Positions 33,968 through 42,820 of a DNA stretch of 64,000 nt are shown here, piece after piece. This stretch comes from JAPLJC01 sp963697965 (GTDB lineage: Bacteria > Desulfobacterota > Desulfobaccia > Desulfobaccales > 0-14-0-80-60-11): positions 682,001-746,000 of the forward strand of contig OY969108.1 of assembly GCA_963697965.1 (NCBI GenBank), read 5' to 3'. The notes beneath the pieces were generated by a model, which did no database searches, was not told the origin of the DNA, and saw only the letters and a list, made by a program, of their open reading frames with translations. Numbering within the stretch: the stretch's first letter is position 1; each line of letters begins with the position of its first letter. A program made the translations under genes and the position numbers.

Positions 33968-35350
33968 ATGATCAGCCAAGGCCTGATTCAAGAATTACAA
34001 CAGATCCTGGGCCGGGAGCAGGTCATGGTGAGCGAAGCCGACCGGCTCACCTATGCCTATGACGCCGCGGTCCTGGAGCCGGTGCTCCCCGCCCTGGTGG
34101 TGCGGCCCCGCTCCCCGGAAGACCTGGGCCGGGTGGTGCGCCTCTGCAACGACCACGGTCTGCCCTTGACGGTGCGGGGGGCCGGCACCAACCTCAGCGG
34201 CGGCACCATCCCCCACACCGGCGGGGTGGTAGTCCTGACCAACGCCCTTAATCAGATCCTGGAGATCAACGAAGCGGACCAGTATGCGGTGGTGCAGCCG
34301 GGGGTGGTCACTGCCAAGCTGGCCGCGGCGGTGGAGGCCAAGGGCCTCTTTTATCCGCCGGACCCTGGCTCCATGGCGGTCTCCACCCTGGGGGGCAACG
34401 TGGCGGAAAACGCCGGGGGGCTGCGGGGCTTGAAGTATGGGGTCACCCTGGACTACGTCATGGGCCTGGAGTTTTTCGCGGCTGCCGGTGACCTCGTCAA
34501 GACCGGCTCTCGCACGGTAAAGTGCGTCACCGGCTACAACCTTACCGGCCTCCTGGTGGGCTCCGAGGGTACCCTCGGGGTGATCTCCGAGATCATCCTG
34601 AAACTGATTCCCCTGCCCCAGGACCGGCGGGCCATGCTGGCCACGTTCGACCGGGTGGACCAGGCTTCGGAGACGGTGGCGGCCATCATCAGTCACCGCA
34701 TCGTGCCGGCTACCCTCGAATTTCTGGATAACTTCACCATCCGCACCGTGGAGGATTACAGCCACGTGGGGCTGCCGGTGGACGCCGCCGCCCTGCTCCT
34801 CATCGAGGTGGACGGCCACCCCGCGGTAGTGGCGGAGGAGGCCGAGCAGGTGGAGGCCCTCTGCCGGAAGCTCGGGGCGACCCAGGTGCACACCGCCCAG
34901 GACGCGGCGGAGCGGGACCGGGTCTGGGCCGCCCGGCGGGCGGCCCTTTCGGCACTGGCCAAACTGAAACCCACCGTGGTCCTGGAGGACGCCACCGTGC
35001 CCCGCAGCCAGGTCCCCGCCATGATCCGGGCCATCGAAGAGATCGGCCGGAAATTTGAGCTGCCCATCGGCACCTTCGGGCACGCCGGGGACGGTAACCT
35101 CCACCCCACCATCCTCACGGACCGCCGCAACCAGGAGGAATGGCACCGGGTGGAGGCCGCAGTGGCGGCCATCTTCGACGTCGCCCTGGCCCTGGGCGGC
35201 ACCCTTTCCGGGGAGCACGGCATCGGCAAGGCCAAGGCCCGCTTTCTGGAAAAGGAAGTGGGCCCCGGCACCATCCGCTATTCCAAGCGCATCAAGGCGG
35301 CCCTGGACCCGAAGAATATCTTGAACCCCGGGCAGAGCATCGGGGAGTAA
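33968..35350 (+). CDS. glcD: FAD-linked D-lactate/glycolate dehydrogenase (GlcD family)
   Basis: 460 residues of the vanillyl-alcohol-oxidase/PCMH FAD family. The FAD-binding half has LPLTVRGAGTNLSGGTIP, YPPDPGSMAVSTLGGNVAENAGGLRGLKYG, VKCVTGYNLTGLLVGSEGTLGVI; the C-terminal substrate half has GTFGHAGDGNLHPTI and LSGEHGIGKAKA, and it ends LDPKNILNPGQ. It oxidises D-lactate or glycolate and passes electrons to the Fe-S protein encoded by the next gene. GGAGGGGAA precedes the ATG. Position after larA favours D-lactate as substrate. Confidence 0.92.
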   Translation: MISQGLIQELQQILGREQVMVSEADRLTYAYDAAVLEPVLPALVVRPRSPEDLGRVVRLCNDHGLPLTVRGAGTNLSGGTIPHTGGVVVLTNALNQILEINEADQYAVVQPGVVTAKLAAAVEAKGLFYPPDPGSMAVSTLGGNVAENAGGLRGLKYGVTLDYVMGLEFFAAAGDLVKTGSRTVKCVTGYNLTGLLVGSEGTLGVISEIILKLIPLPQDRRAMLATFDRVDQASETVAAIISHRIVPATLEFLDNFTIRTVEDYSHVGLPVDAAALLLIEVDGHPAVVAEEAEQVEALCRKLGATQVHTAQDAAERDRVWAARRAALSALAKLKPTVVLEDATVPRSQVPAMIRAIEEIGRKFELPIGTFGHAGDGNLHPTILTDRRNQEEWHRVEAAVAAIFDVALALGGTLSGEHGIGKAKARFLEKEVGPGTIRYSKRIKAALDPKNILNPGQSIGE

Positions 35351-35844
35351 GGAGTGAGCAGTGAGCAGAGGGGAGTGGGGATTGAGGAAGCTGTCAGCTT
35401 TCAGTTAGCGTTCGTAGCCGAGGTCTTTTCATTTTTGGTTTTTGCCTTTTTTTAGAGGCTGCTTGGTAATTCAAGACCCAATTGGGGGGGGATGTGTGGG
35501 ATGTGGCGTCTGTAGCATGTAGGGTGGGCACTGCCCACCAATTCCTTAAAATCAAATTTGAGGTTAAAATTTTCGCAACAGTTACTCGTGTTAGAGTTCC
35601 GGATGACGGATTCACGGAACCTGCATTACCTGGTTTTCCCCTTTATCGAAAACCGAAAACCTCTTTATAAGGATTAATGGCGGGCAGTGCCCACCCTACA
35701 GGGCTACTGATGCGGGAATTGGAAGACCAGTTGGTATAGACGCCCTCTAAACAGAAGCTACCGGCGCAGCCTCAAGGCTGCGGCTACATAAAAACCTTTT
35801 TACTGACTACTGACTACTGCTCCCTGCTCACTGAGGAGAAGAAA
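35351..35844. repeat. Repeat-filled gap between glcD and glcF
   Basis: 494 bases with no convincing gene. At 35513-35555 and 35665-35706 are two inverted, imperfect copies of a roughly 40-base sequence containing TGTAGGGTGGGCACTGCCC, enclosing about 110 bases with a GTTCCG/CGGAAC hairpin. Directly after the right copy, bases 35707-35735 duplicate 29 bases of the 5' coding end of glcF (35872-35900) with only two differences. Another hairpin (GCAGCCT/AGGCTGC) is near 35770. GlcD and GlcF are usually adjacent, so this looks like a later insertion between them. Confidence 0.7.
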
Positions 35845-37176
35845 ATGTCCAGCCTACCGGCGCTGGCCCGGCTGATGAAGGAATTGGAAGACCAGTTGGT
35901 GGTCTGTATGCGCTGCGGACTCTGCCAGGCGGTCTGCCCGTTGTTCGCCGAAACCGGCCGGGAAGCGGACGTGGCCCGGGGCAAGCTGGCCCTGCTGGAC
36001 GGCCTTCTCAAGGAGATCCTGAAAAACCCCGAAGGGGTCCAGGACCATCTGGACCGCTGTCTGTTGTGCGGTTCCTGCGCCGCCAACTGCCCCAGCGGCG
36101 TCAAGGTGCTGGACATCTTCATCAAGGCCCGGGCCATCCTGGCGGGTTATCTGGGTCTGCCGCCCTGGAAAAAGGCGGTCTTTCGGAGGCTGCTGGCCAA
36201 ACCGGGGACCTTTAACCGCATTCTGGATTGGGGGGCCAGGTTCCAGGGTATCTTCATCAAGCCGGTGGACAACCTCTTGGGGTCCTCCTGCGCCCGCGTG
36301 ATGTCACCGTTGCTCCGGGACCGGCATCTCAAGGCCCTGGCTCCGGTGCCCTGGCACCGCCAGGTGGGGCGGGTGGATATCGCGTCCGGCCCTGGGGGCC
36401 TGAGGGTCGCCTTTTTTGTGGGCTGCCTGATCGACAAGCTCTTCCCCGAGGTGGCGGACGCGGTTCTAAAGTCCTTGACCCACCACGGGGTGGGGGTGCT
36501 GGCGCCCTCAGAGCAGGCTTGCTGCGGCATTCCCGCCCTGGCCGGCGGCGATGCCGAGACCTTCGCGGCCCTGGTGCGCCACTCGCTGGTCCAGTTCGCC
36601 GGGGAGCCCTGCGATTACCTGGTGACCGCCTGTGCCACCTGCGCCTCCACCATCAAAAAGCTCTGGCCGGTGATGACCCAGGATTTCCCTGCCGCCGACC
36701 GGGAGCAGGCCGCCGCCCTGGCCGCCAAGACCCTGGACATCAGCCAGTTCCTGGTGGAGCGGCTGGACCCGGGGCCGGCGCGGTCAACGCCTGGGGCCGA
36801 AGCCATCGACATTACCTACCACGACCCCTGCCACTTGAAGAAGTCCCTGGGGGTGGCGGACCAGCCCCGGGCCCTGATCCGGGCCAATCCCCGCTACCGC
36901 CTCAAGGAAATGGCCGAGGCGGACTGGTGCTGCGGCATGGGTGGCAGCTTCAACCTGCAGCACTATGAAATCTCCGCCAGCATCGGCCGGCGCAAGCGGG
37001 ATCATGTCCTCGAATCCGGCTGCGCCGTGGTGGCCACCGGTTGCCCGGCCTGCATGCTGCAGCTTACCGATATGCTCTCCCAGGCCGGGGCCCGGGTAAT
37101 GGTGCGCCACGCGGTGGAAATCTATGCGGAATCATTGCCGCCCCAGGTCGGGAGCGGCCGCAAGGAGGGAACATGA
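35845..37176 (+). CDS. glcF: GlcF-like Fe-S oxidoreductase subunit
   Basis: 443 residues. Two ferredoxin motifs (CMRCGLCQAVCPLF near residue 21; CLLCGSCAANCPSG near 72) are followed by two CCG domains: FFVGCLIDKLFPE, ACCGIPALAGGD, TACATCASTIKK, then TYHDPCHLKKSLGV and DWCCGMGGSFNLQHYE. It carries electrons from the GlcD flavoprotein to the quinone pool or other membrane carriers. Its end overlaps the acyl-CoA synthetase-acetyltransferase gene by four bases (ATGA). GAGGAGAAGAAA lies before the ATG. The 5' end of this gene is partly duplicated in the upstream gap. Confidence 0.92.
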   Translation: MSSLPALARLMKELEDQLVVCMRCGLCQAVCPLFAETGREADVARGKLALLDGLLKEILKNPEGVQDHLDRCLLCGSCAANCPSGVKVLDIFIKARAILAGYLGLPPWKKAVFRRLLAKPGTFNRILDWGARFQGIFIKPVDNLLGSSCARVMSPLLRDRHLKALAPVPWHRQVGRVDIASGPGGLRVAFFVGCLIDKLFPEVADAVLKSLTHHGVGVLAPSEQACCGIPALAGGDAETFAALVRHSLVQFAGEPCDYLVTACATCASTIKKLWPVMTQDFPAADREQAAALAAKTLDISQFLVERLDPGPARSTPGAEAIDITYHDPCHLKKSLGVADQPRALIRANPRYRLKEMAEADWCCGMGGSFNLQHYEISASIGRRKRDHVLESGCAVVATGCPACMLQLTDMLSQAGARVMVRHAVEIYAESLPPQVGSGRKEGT

Positions 37177-39866
37177 CGGAACCTTTCCTGGATCACTTTT
37201 TCAAGCCGCAAGCGGTGGCGGTGGTGGGGGCCAGCCCCAGGGAGGCGAGCATCGGCTACACCCTGGTGGATAATCTCAAAAAGGGCGGGTTCCCCGGGAA
37301 GATCTATCCCATCAACCCAAAGCATGAGGAAATCCTGGATCTTAAGACCTACCCCTCCCTTGCCGCGGTGCAGGCCCCCATCGACCTGGCTATCATCGCA
37401 GTGCCCATCAAGGGGGTGCCGGCCATCCTGAAAGACTGCGGCCCGGCCCAGGTGCCCGGGGCCATCATCATCTCCGCCGGCGGCAAGGAAACCGGGGCGG
37501 GAGGCGTCGAGATCGAAGCGGAGATCAAGGCCGCGGCGGAGTTGAGCGGGGTGCGCTACCTGGGGCCCAATTGCCTGGGAATCCTCTGCCCGTCCCAAAA
37601 GCTGAACGCCAGCTTCGCCGGGAGCGAAGCCACCCCCGGCACCCTGGCCTTGCTCTCCCAGAGCGGCGCCATCTGCAGCGCCATCCTGGACTGGGCCACG
37701 GTGGCGAATATAGGCTTCAGCCATTTTGTCAGTATCGGCTCCATGGCGGACATCGATTTCGCCGACATGATCGACTATCTGGGCAATGAGGAGAAGGCCA
37801 GAAGCATCATCATTTACATGGAAAACATGACTCGGCACCGCAAATTTATGAGCGCCGCCCGCTCCGTTTCCCGGGTCAAACCCATTATCGTAGTCAAATC
37901 GGGGCGCAGCCAGGCGGCCGCCAAGGCCGCCGCCTCCCACACCGGCGCCCTGGCGGGGCAGGACGAAACCTACAATGCCGCCTTCCGGCGGGCCGGCATC
38001 ATCCGGGTGGATACCATCTCCCAACTCTTTGACTGCGCCGAGACCCTGGGGAAGATGCAGCGCCCCGCTGGCGGCAGGCTGGCCATCATCACCAACGCCG
38101 GCGGCCCCGGGGTGATGGCGGTGGACGCCTTTAGTAAATGGCGCCTGGAGCCTCCCGCCTTGAGCGACGCCACCTTGCAAGCCCTGAACGAATTTTTGCC
38201 CCCCATGTGGAGCCATGCCAACCCCATCGATGTCTTGGGGGACGCCAAGCCGGAGCATTACCTGAAGGCGGTGCAGATCTGCCTGGAGGCGCCGGAGTTT
38301 CAGGGAATGGTGGTCATTCTGTCGCCCCAGGCCATGACCGACCCCACCGGGGTGGCCCGGGCCCTGGCGGAGGTCACCAGCCGGGCCAAGCCGGTGATCG
38401 CCGTCTGGATGGGGGGCAGGCAGGTGGCGGAAGGGGTCGGCATCCTGACCCAAGCCGGTATCCCCACCTTCCACGCTCCGGAGGAAGCGGTTGACAGCTT
38501 TATGCAGATGTACACCTATTCCCGGAATCTGGAGCTTCTGCAAGAGACGCCGCCCCGCCTGCCCCAAAACCTGACGGTCAACAGCAAACAGGCCAGGACC
38601 TTCATAGACGAGTGTTTTAAGCGGGAAGTGAAGATTCTGACCGAAATTGAATCCAAGGCCATCCTGTCGGCTTATGGCATCCCAGTGAACCACACGGTGG
38701 CGGCTTCTTCGGCCGCGGCCGCCGTCAAGGCCGCCAAGGCCATGGGCTTTCCGGTGGTCCTGAAGGTCCACTCCCCGGATATCTCCCACAAATCCGATGT
38801 AAACGGGGTGCGGACCCACCTGCACACCGAGGCCGATGTGCTGGCTGCCTATGCGGAGATTACCGGGAAGGTCCGGGAGGCGCTGCCCGAGGCCAGGCTC
38901 TACGGGGTGACGGTGCAGGCCCAGGTGCTCAAAGGAGACCTGGAACTGATCCTCGGCAGCAAACGGGATCCCGACTTCGGTCCCATCATCCTGTTCGGGC
39001 TGGGCGGGGTGCTCACCGAGGCCTTCCGGGATACTGCGGTGGACCTGCCGCCCTTAAACCTGTTGCTGGCTCAGAGGCTGATGCAGAGGACCCAGATTTA
39101 CCGGCTGCTCCAGGGTTTCCGCAACATTCCCCCCGCCAACCTGGAGGCAGTGGAGGAAATCCTGGTGCGGCTCTCCCAGTTGGTGACCGATTTTCCGGAG
39201 ATCGTGGAGTTGGATATCAACCCCTTACTCATCGCCGCGGGACAACCGGTGGCGGTGGACGCCCGCCTGGTCATCGAGGAAAGCAGCGTGCCGGCGCCCC
39301 GCCATCTGATTATCAGTCCGTATCCCAACCAGTATGAGAGCGATTGGCTCCTCAAAGATGGCACCCCGGTGTTGCTGCGTCCCATGCGCCCCGAGGATGA
39401 GCCCCTGGTGGTGGAATTGCTGGACAACTGTTCGGACGATACCATCTATTTCCGGTATTTTCACCTGATCAAGAGGTGGACCCATGAGATGCTGATCCGC
39501 TTCACCCAGAACGATTATGACCGGGAGATCGGCCTGGGCGCCTTCGGCCAGCCCCCCGGGCCGGAGATCATGATGGGGGTGGGCCGGCTGGTGATGACCC
39601 CGGAGCGGGACCGCGCCGAATTTGCGGTGATTGTGGCCGACCCCTGGCAGGGCAAAGGCCTGGGGCAGAAATTGATTGAGCGGGTCATGGAAATTGCCCG
39701 GGAAATGGGGGTAAATCTCTTGTATGGTGATGTCCTGGCCGCAAACCAGCCCATGCTGGAGCTGGTGAAAAAGCTGGGGTTCCGTGTCAGCAGAGGCGAG
39801 GGGGACGACATCCGCAAGGTGGAAATGGATTTTTCGGAGAAGGTGCCTTTGGGTGACGAGTTTTGA
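37173..39866 (+). CDS. NDP-forming acyl-CoA synthetase fused to GNAT acetyltransferase
   Basis: 897 residues; the ATG at 37173 has AAGGAGGG and overlaps the glcF stop. Order: CoA-binding domain (about 1-135; AVAVVGASPREASIGYTLVDNL), succinyl-CoA-ligase-like domains with SQSGAICSAILDWA and SHTGALAGQDETYNAAFRRAG, an ATP-grasp domain (about 480-705; AILSAYGIPV, GFPVVLKVHSPDISHKSDVNGV, ILFGLGGVLTEAFRDTAVDLPPL), and a C-terminal GNAT domain (about 740-890; VADPWQGKGLGQKL). This is the layout of ADP-forming acetyl-CoA synthetase joined to a GNAT, and also of protein lysine acetyltransferase Pat. It could make ATP from acetyl-CoA produced from lactate, or acetylate proteins. Sequence alone does not decide. 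Confidence 0.88.
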   Translation: MTEPFLDHFFKPQAVAVVGASPREASIGYTLVDNLKKGGFPGKIYPINPKHEEILDLKTYPSLAAVQAPIDLAIIAVPIKGVPAILKDCGPAQVPGAIIISAGGKETGAGGVEIEAEIKAAAELSGVRYLGPNCLGILCPSQKLNASFAGSEATPGTLALLSQSGAICSAILDWATVANIGFSHFVSIGSMADIDFADMIDYLGNEEKARSIIIYMENMTRHRKFMSAARSVSRVKPIIVVKSGRSQAAAKAAASHTGALAGQDETYNAAFRRAGIIRVDTISQLFDCAETLGKMQRPAGGRLAIITNAGGPGVMAVDAFSKWRLEPPALSDATLQALNEFLPPMWSHANPIDVLGDAKPEHYLKAVQICLEAPEFQGMVVILSPQAMTDPTGVARALAEVTSRAKPVIAVWMGGRQVAEGVGILTQAGIPTFHAPEEAVDSFMQMYTYSRNLELLQETPPRLPQNLTVNSKQARTFIDECFKREVKILTEIESKAILSAYGIPVNHTVAASSAAAAVKAAKAMGFPVVLKVHSPDISHKSDVNGVRTHLHTEADVLAAYAEITGKVREALPEARLYGVTVQAQVLKGDLELILGSKRDPDFGPIILFGLGGVLTEAFRDTAVDLPPLNLLLAQRLMQRTQIYRLLQGFRNIPPANLEAVEEILVRLSQLVTDFPEIVELDINPLLIAAGQPVAVDARLVIEESSVPAPRHLIISPYPNQYESDWLLKDGTPVLLRPMRPEDEPLVVELLDNCSDDTIYFRYFHLIKRWTHEMLIRFTQNDYDREIGLGAFGQPPGPEIMMGVGRLVMTPERDRAEFAVIVADPWQGKGLGQKLIERVMEIAREMGVNLLYGDVLAANQPMLELVKKLGFRVSRGEGDDIRKVEMDFSEKVPLGDEF

Positions 39867-39894
39867 GTTGTAGGGGCGACCCGCTGGGTCGCCC
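39867..39894. repeat. GTAGGGGCGACCC hairpin repeat
   Basis: GGGCGACCC (39874-39882) pairs with GGGTCGCCC (39886-39894) around GCT, just after the acetyltransferase stop. It belongs to the GTAGGG(G)CG-type dispersed palindromes of this window. A related degenerate piece follows near 39920. There is no T run, so it is not a standard terminator. Confidence 0.5.
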
Positions 39895-40022
39895 AAATTG
39901 AAATCAGAGGTTTGAGTTGTAAGGGCGGCCCAGGTATCCCCAGGCCCCCTTACGAGCCTTGACGGCAAAGATGCACCCAAACGATTACCGCCGAGAAGTG
40001 CAGCCGGAACCAGGTGAGGCAA

Positions 40023-40838
40023 ATGCCCAAACCAGCCGGAACCCGGGCTGTCATCACCCTGCTCAGCGATTTTGGGGTCCAGGACGAGTATGCGGCCTGC
40101 CTGAAGGGGGTGATCCTCGGTCTCAACCCCCAGGCGGTTCTGGTGGACCTGAGCCATGCGGTGCCGCCTCAGGATATCCGCTCCGGGGCCTTCGTCCTGG
40201 CGGGGGCGGCGGTCTATTTTCCACCGGGGACCATTCACCTGGCGGTGGTGGACCCTGGGGTGGGCACCGGCCGCCGGGGGCTGGCGGCGTTCGGGCGGGG
40301 GCAGTTCTGGGTGGGGCCGGACAACGGGCTGTTCCATCTTATCTTTGCCGGGCGGCCGGAGTTTAAGATAGTCTCTCTGGAAAACCCCGACTATTTTCTT
40401 CCCCAGGTATCTCCCACCTTCCATGGCCGGGACGTGTTCGCCCCGGTGGCGGCGCACCTTTCCCTGGGTCTGGCGCTGGAGCGTCTGGGGCCTCCTCTCG
40501 CTGACCCGGTGCGGCTCTCCTGGCCGGAGCCGTCTGTCAGTGCGGCGCTGATTCGGGGAGAAATTATCCATGTGGACCGCTTCGGTAACCTGGTAAGCAA
40601 TATTGCCGCCGGCGCCTTGCACGCCTGGTTTGAGGGAGCAGAACCTAAATTTCAATTGCAGGTAGGGCGGCGCACCCTTACCCGCCTGGGGCGCACCTAC
40701 GGGGAGGCCCCCCCGGGGGAGCTGCTGGCCCTGGTGGGCAGTCACGGTTACCTGGAGATCGCCTGCGCCGGGGGCAGCGCCGCAGCCCGGCTCCGGGGGG
40801 GGACCGGCCTCTCCGTTGCAGTCCGGCGGGTCGGCTGA
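40023..40838 (+). CDS. S-adenosylmethionine hydrolase (DUF62)
   Basis: A 271-residue SAM hydroxide adenosyltransferase, which hydrolyses SAM to adenosine and methionine. Family motifs: TLLSDFGVQDEYAACLKGVI, LSHAVPPQDIRSGAFVL, VVDPGVGTGRRGLAA, VGPDNGLFHL, TFHGRDVFAPVAAHL and HVDRFGNLVSNI, with the Asp-His-Arg catalytic set of the fold. The ATG at 40023 has AGGTGA five bases upstream; an in-frame GTG at 40014 is less well placed. It is a single gene on the same strand as the lactate unit but separated by repeats, so a functional link is not implied. Confidence 0.92.
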   Translation: MPKPAGTRAVITLLSDFGVQDEYAACLKGVILGLNPQAVLVDLSHAVPPQDIRSGAFVLAGAAVYFPPGTIHLAVVDPGVGTGRRGLAAFGRGQFWVGPDNGLFHLIFAGRPEFKIVSLENPDYFLPQVSPTFHGRDVFAPVAAHLSLGLALERLGPPLADPVRLSWPEPSVSAALIRGEIIHVDRFGNLVSNIAAGALHAWFEGAEPKFQLQVGRRTLTRLGRTYGEAPPGELLALVGSHGYLEIACAGGSAAARLRGGTGLSVAVRRVG

Positions 40839-41014
40839 AGGTCGCCGGCTGCCAGTTTGAGCAAGAAGATTTCGAATCCCCGTTGCGGCACTCCTGGGAA
40901 AAGGTAAAGGCAAAGTTTACCGAATTTTTCTCTGGGGCTCAGTTTTTACTTGTATATGGGATTCTTCTAAGGTAAAAGTTGTTTATACTATTTATCTTAT
41001 AGAATGGATGTCAT

Positions 41015-41473
41015 ATGCCCCGGGGAAAGAACAAACGGATCAGAGCTGGAGAGGATGGTGTAGACCTGTTTCTCATTAATGAGGTCTCCCGGCTGGTGAA
41101 CCTTTCGCAAAAACGTATTCGGGAGTATGAAAAGGAAGGGTTCGTCAAGCCCCTGCGGGAAAAGAACACCAACAACCGCCTCTATTCATCTTTCGACGTC
41201 ACCCAGATCAACCAAATCAACAGCCTGATCCATGATCGGGGTTTCACCCTGGCCTGCCTGCGTAACTTGATGGTTTTGGCGCCCTGCTGGAACATCTTTG
41301 ATTGTCAGCAGAAAGAGAAATGCTCGGCCTTCCAGCTTCCCTGGCGCCGTTGCTACGAAGTACGGGAAAACCGGGACACCCTGTGCAACGGTCCCTGCGC
41401 CCGTTGCGCCGTCTACCTCAACCGGAACGTCAAGAAAGAAAAGATCCTGGAGCAATTTACTCCGGGATCATGA
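41015..41473 (+). CDS. MerR-family regulator with C-terminal eight-Cys domain
   Basis: 152 residues. A MerR winged helix (about residues 18-85; LINEVSRLVNLSQKRIREYEKEGFVKP, NNRLYSSFDVTQI) is followed by a compact Cys-rich tail: Cys81, 91, 97, 103, 113, 124, 128 and 131, ending CNGPCARCAVYL. This is not the MerR/CueR/ZntR metal loop; it could bind an Fe-S cluster or several metal ions. The gene lies 33 bases upstream of mobB on the same strand, suggesting a role in molybdenum-cofactor control. The 176-base gap before it is AT-rich and probably holds its promoter. Confidence 0.85.
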   Translation: MPRGKNKRIRAGEDGVDLFLINEVSRLVNLSQKRIREYEKEGFVKPLREKNTNNRLYSSFDVTQINQINSLIHDRGFTLACLRNLMVLAPCWNIFDCQQKEKCSAFQLPWRRCYEVRENRDTLCNGPCARCAVYLNRNVKKEKILEQFTPGS

Positions 41474-41506
41474 CTGCCCGGAATTCTCCCTAAGCCTCTG
41501 CCCTCC

Positions 41507-42031
41507 ATGGCCAAAGCCCTCGCCATTGTGGGACCTTCGGGCTCCGGCAAGACCGAGCTCATCTGCCGTTTGCTGGAGTGGTTCGGCCGCCGGGGTCTCA
41601 GGGTGGCGGTGCTGAAACATACCCACCATCGCGATCCGGGAGACCGGGACAAGGACACCTGGCGCTTTCGCCGGGCCGGGGCCCGGGTGGTGGCCCTGGC
41701 GGCTCCGGGTCTGCTCCAGGTCAGCCGCCAGGTCACTGGTGAGCCATCCCTCTTCGAGACTTTGGCGGCCCTGGCCCAGGAGGCGGACCTGATCCTGGTG
41801 GAAGGTTATAAATCCGGGCCCTTGCCCAAGATCGCGGTGTTGCCTGCGGTCCCCAAAGAGACCCCGGCCCCCTCTCCCCCGCTGATCGCCATGGTGGGTC
41901 CGGCGCCGGCAGCGACGGAGCTGCCCGTCTTTGCGCCCGAAGACCTGGAGGCCATAGGCGTCTTTATCCTGGCCTATCTGGGTCTGCCGGGGCCGGCGGC
42001 TGACTCCGGCAGCGGTGAGGGCAAGGGGTAA
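41507..42031 (+). CDS. mobB: Molybdopterin-guanine dinucleotide biosynthesis protein MobB
   Basis: A 174-residue P-loop GTP-binding adaptor. Walker A is IVGPSGSGKTELICRLLEWF at the N terminus, followed by VAVLKHTHHRDPGDRDKDTWRFRRAGA and DLILVEGYKSGPLPKIAVL, the MobB signature blocks. It assists MobA in converting molybdopterin into the guanine-dinucleotide cofactor used by molybdenum or tungsten enzymes such as formate dehydrogenases. It sits between the Cys-rich MerR gene and mobA. No ideal ribosome site is seen before the ATG, which may depend on coupling to merR. Confidence 0.92.
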   Translation: MAKALAIVGPSGSGKTELICRLLEWFGRRGLRVAVLKHTHHRDPGDRDKDTWRFRRAGARVVALAAPGLLQVSRQVTGEPSLFETLAALAQEADLILVEGYKSGPLPKIAVLPAVPKETPAPSPPLIAMVGPAPAATELPVFAPEDLEAIGVFILAYLGLPGPAADSGSGEGKG

Positions 42032-42083
42032 GATACGCATTATTGAAGTCATGGCATGGTTAAGGTTGGGAAAGGGCAGGGGT

Positions 42084-42728
42084 ATGGCAAGGAACGAGAG
42101 GCTGACCGCCGGGACGGAGAATACTCCCCAAGTCACCGGGGCCATTCTGGCCGGGGGCAACAGCCGCCGTCTGGGACAGGATAAGGGTTCCCTGTTGCTG
42201 GGGGGAAAAACCTTGACTCGCTGGGTGGCCGAGGCCCTGGCGCCGGTGGTGGGCGATTGCTGGCTGATCACCAACCACCCCGGGCCGCACCTGGCCCTGG
42301 GGCTGCCCCTGGTCACGGATTTGTGGCCCTTCCAGGGGCCGGCAGGCGGCCTGCGCACTGCCCTGTTCTACTCCCGGACTCCCTGGGTGCTGGCCGCCGC
42401 GGTGGACAACCCCTTCCTGGCCCCGGAATTGCTGGCGGGATTAACGGCCAGGCTGGCCGGAACCTCCCGGCCGGCGGTGGTCTGTCAATCAGCCAGTGGT
42501 CTGGAACCCTTCCCGGGGCTTTTTCACGTGCGCCTGCTGCCGTCCCTGACCGAATTTCTCAAGAGCCAGCGGCGGGCCAGCCTCTTTGTGTCGAAATGCC
42601 GCCCTCTGGTCATCGGGCCGGAGGAGGTAATGCGGCTGGACCCTGAGGGTCGCAGCTTCTTCAACCTCAACACCCCGGAGGACCTGGAGCGGGCCGCCGC
42701 CTGGAGTGAGCCGGGACCTCCCCCATGA
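42084..42728 (+). CDS. mobA: Molybdenum cofactor guanylyltransferase MobA
   Basis: A 214-residue nucleotidyltransferase. The N-terminal signature is GAILAGGNSRRLGQDKGSLLLGGKTL, binding GTP and Mg; then VTDLWPFQGPAGGLRTAL, AAAVDNPFLAPELL and the C-terminal FFNLNTPEDLERA. It transfers GMP from GTP to Mo-molybdopterin. The ATG at 42084 follows GGCAGGGG; longer forms starting at 42051 or GTG 42015 (overlapping mobB) cannot be excluded. Its neighbour mobB works in the same step. Confidence 0.92.
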   Translation: MARNERLTAGTENTPQVTGAILAGGNSRRLGQDKGSLLLGGKTLTRWVAEALAPVVGDCWLITNHPGPHLALGLPLVTDLWPFQGPAGGLRTALFYSRTPWVLAAAVDNPFLAPELLAGLTARLAGTSRPAVVCQSASGLEPFPGLFHVRLLPSLTEFLKSQRRASLFVSKCRPLVIGPEEVMRLDPEGRSFFNLNTPEDLERAAAWSEPGPPP

Positions 42729-42820
42729 TCGCCGGCGAGGGGCGCCCCCGGCCCCGCCGGCGGGCCGCCACTGCCTCTCTTGACAGCACTCCGGCCTTTG
42801 GTTATAAAAAGCCTCAATCC

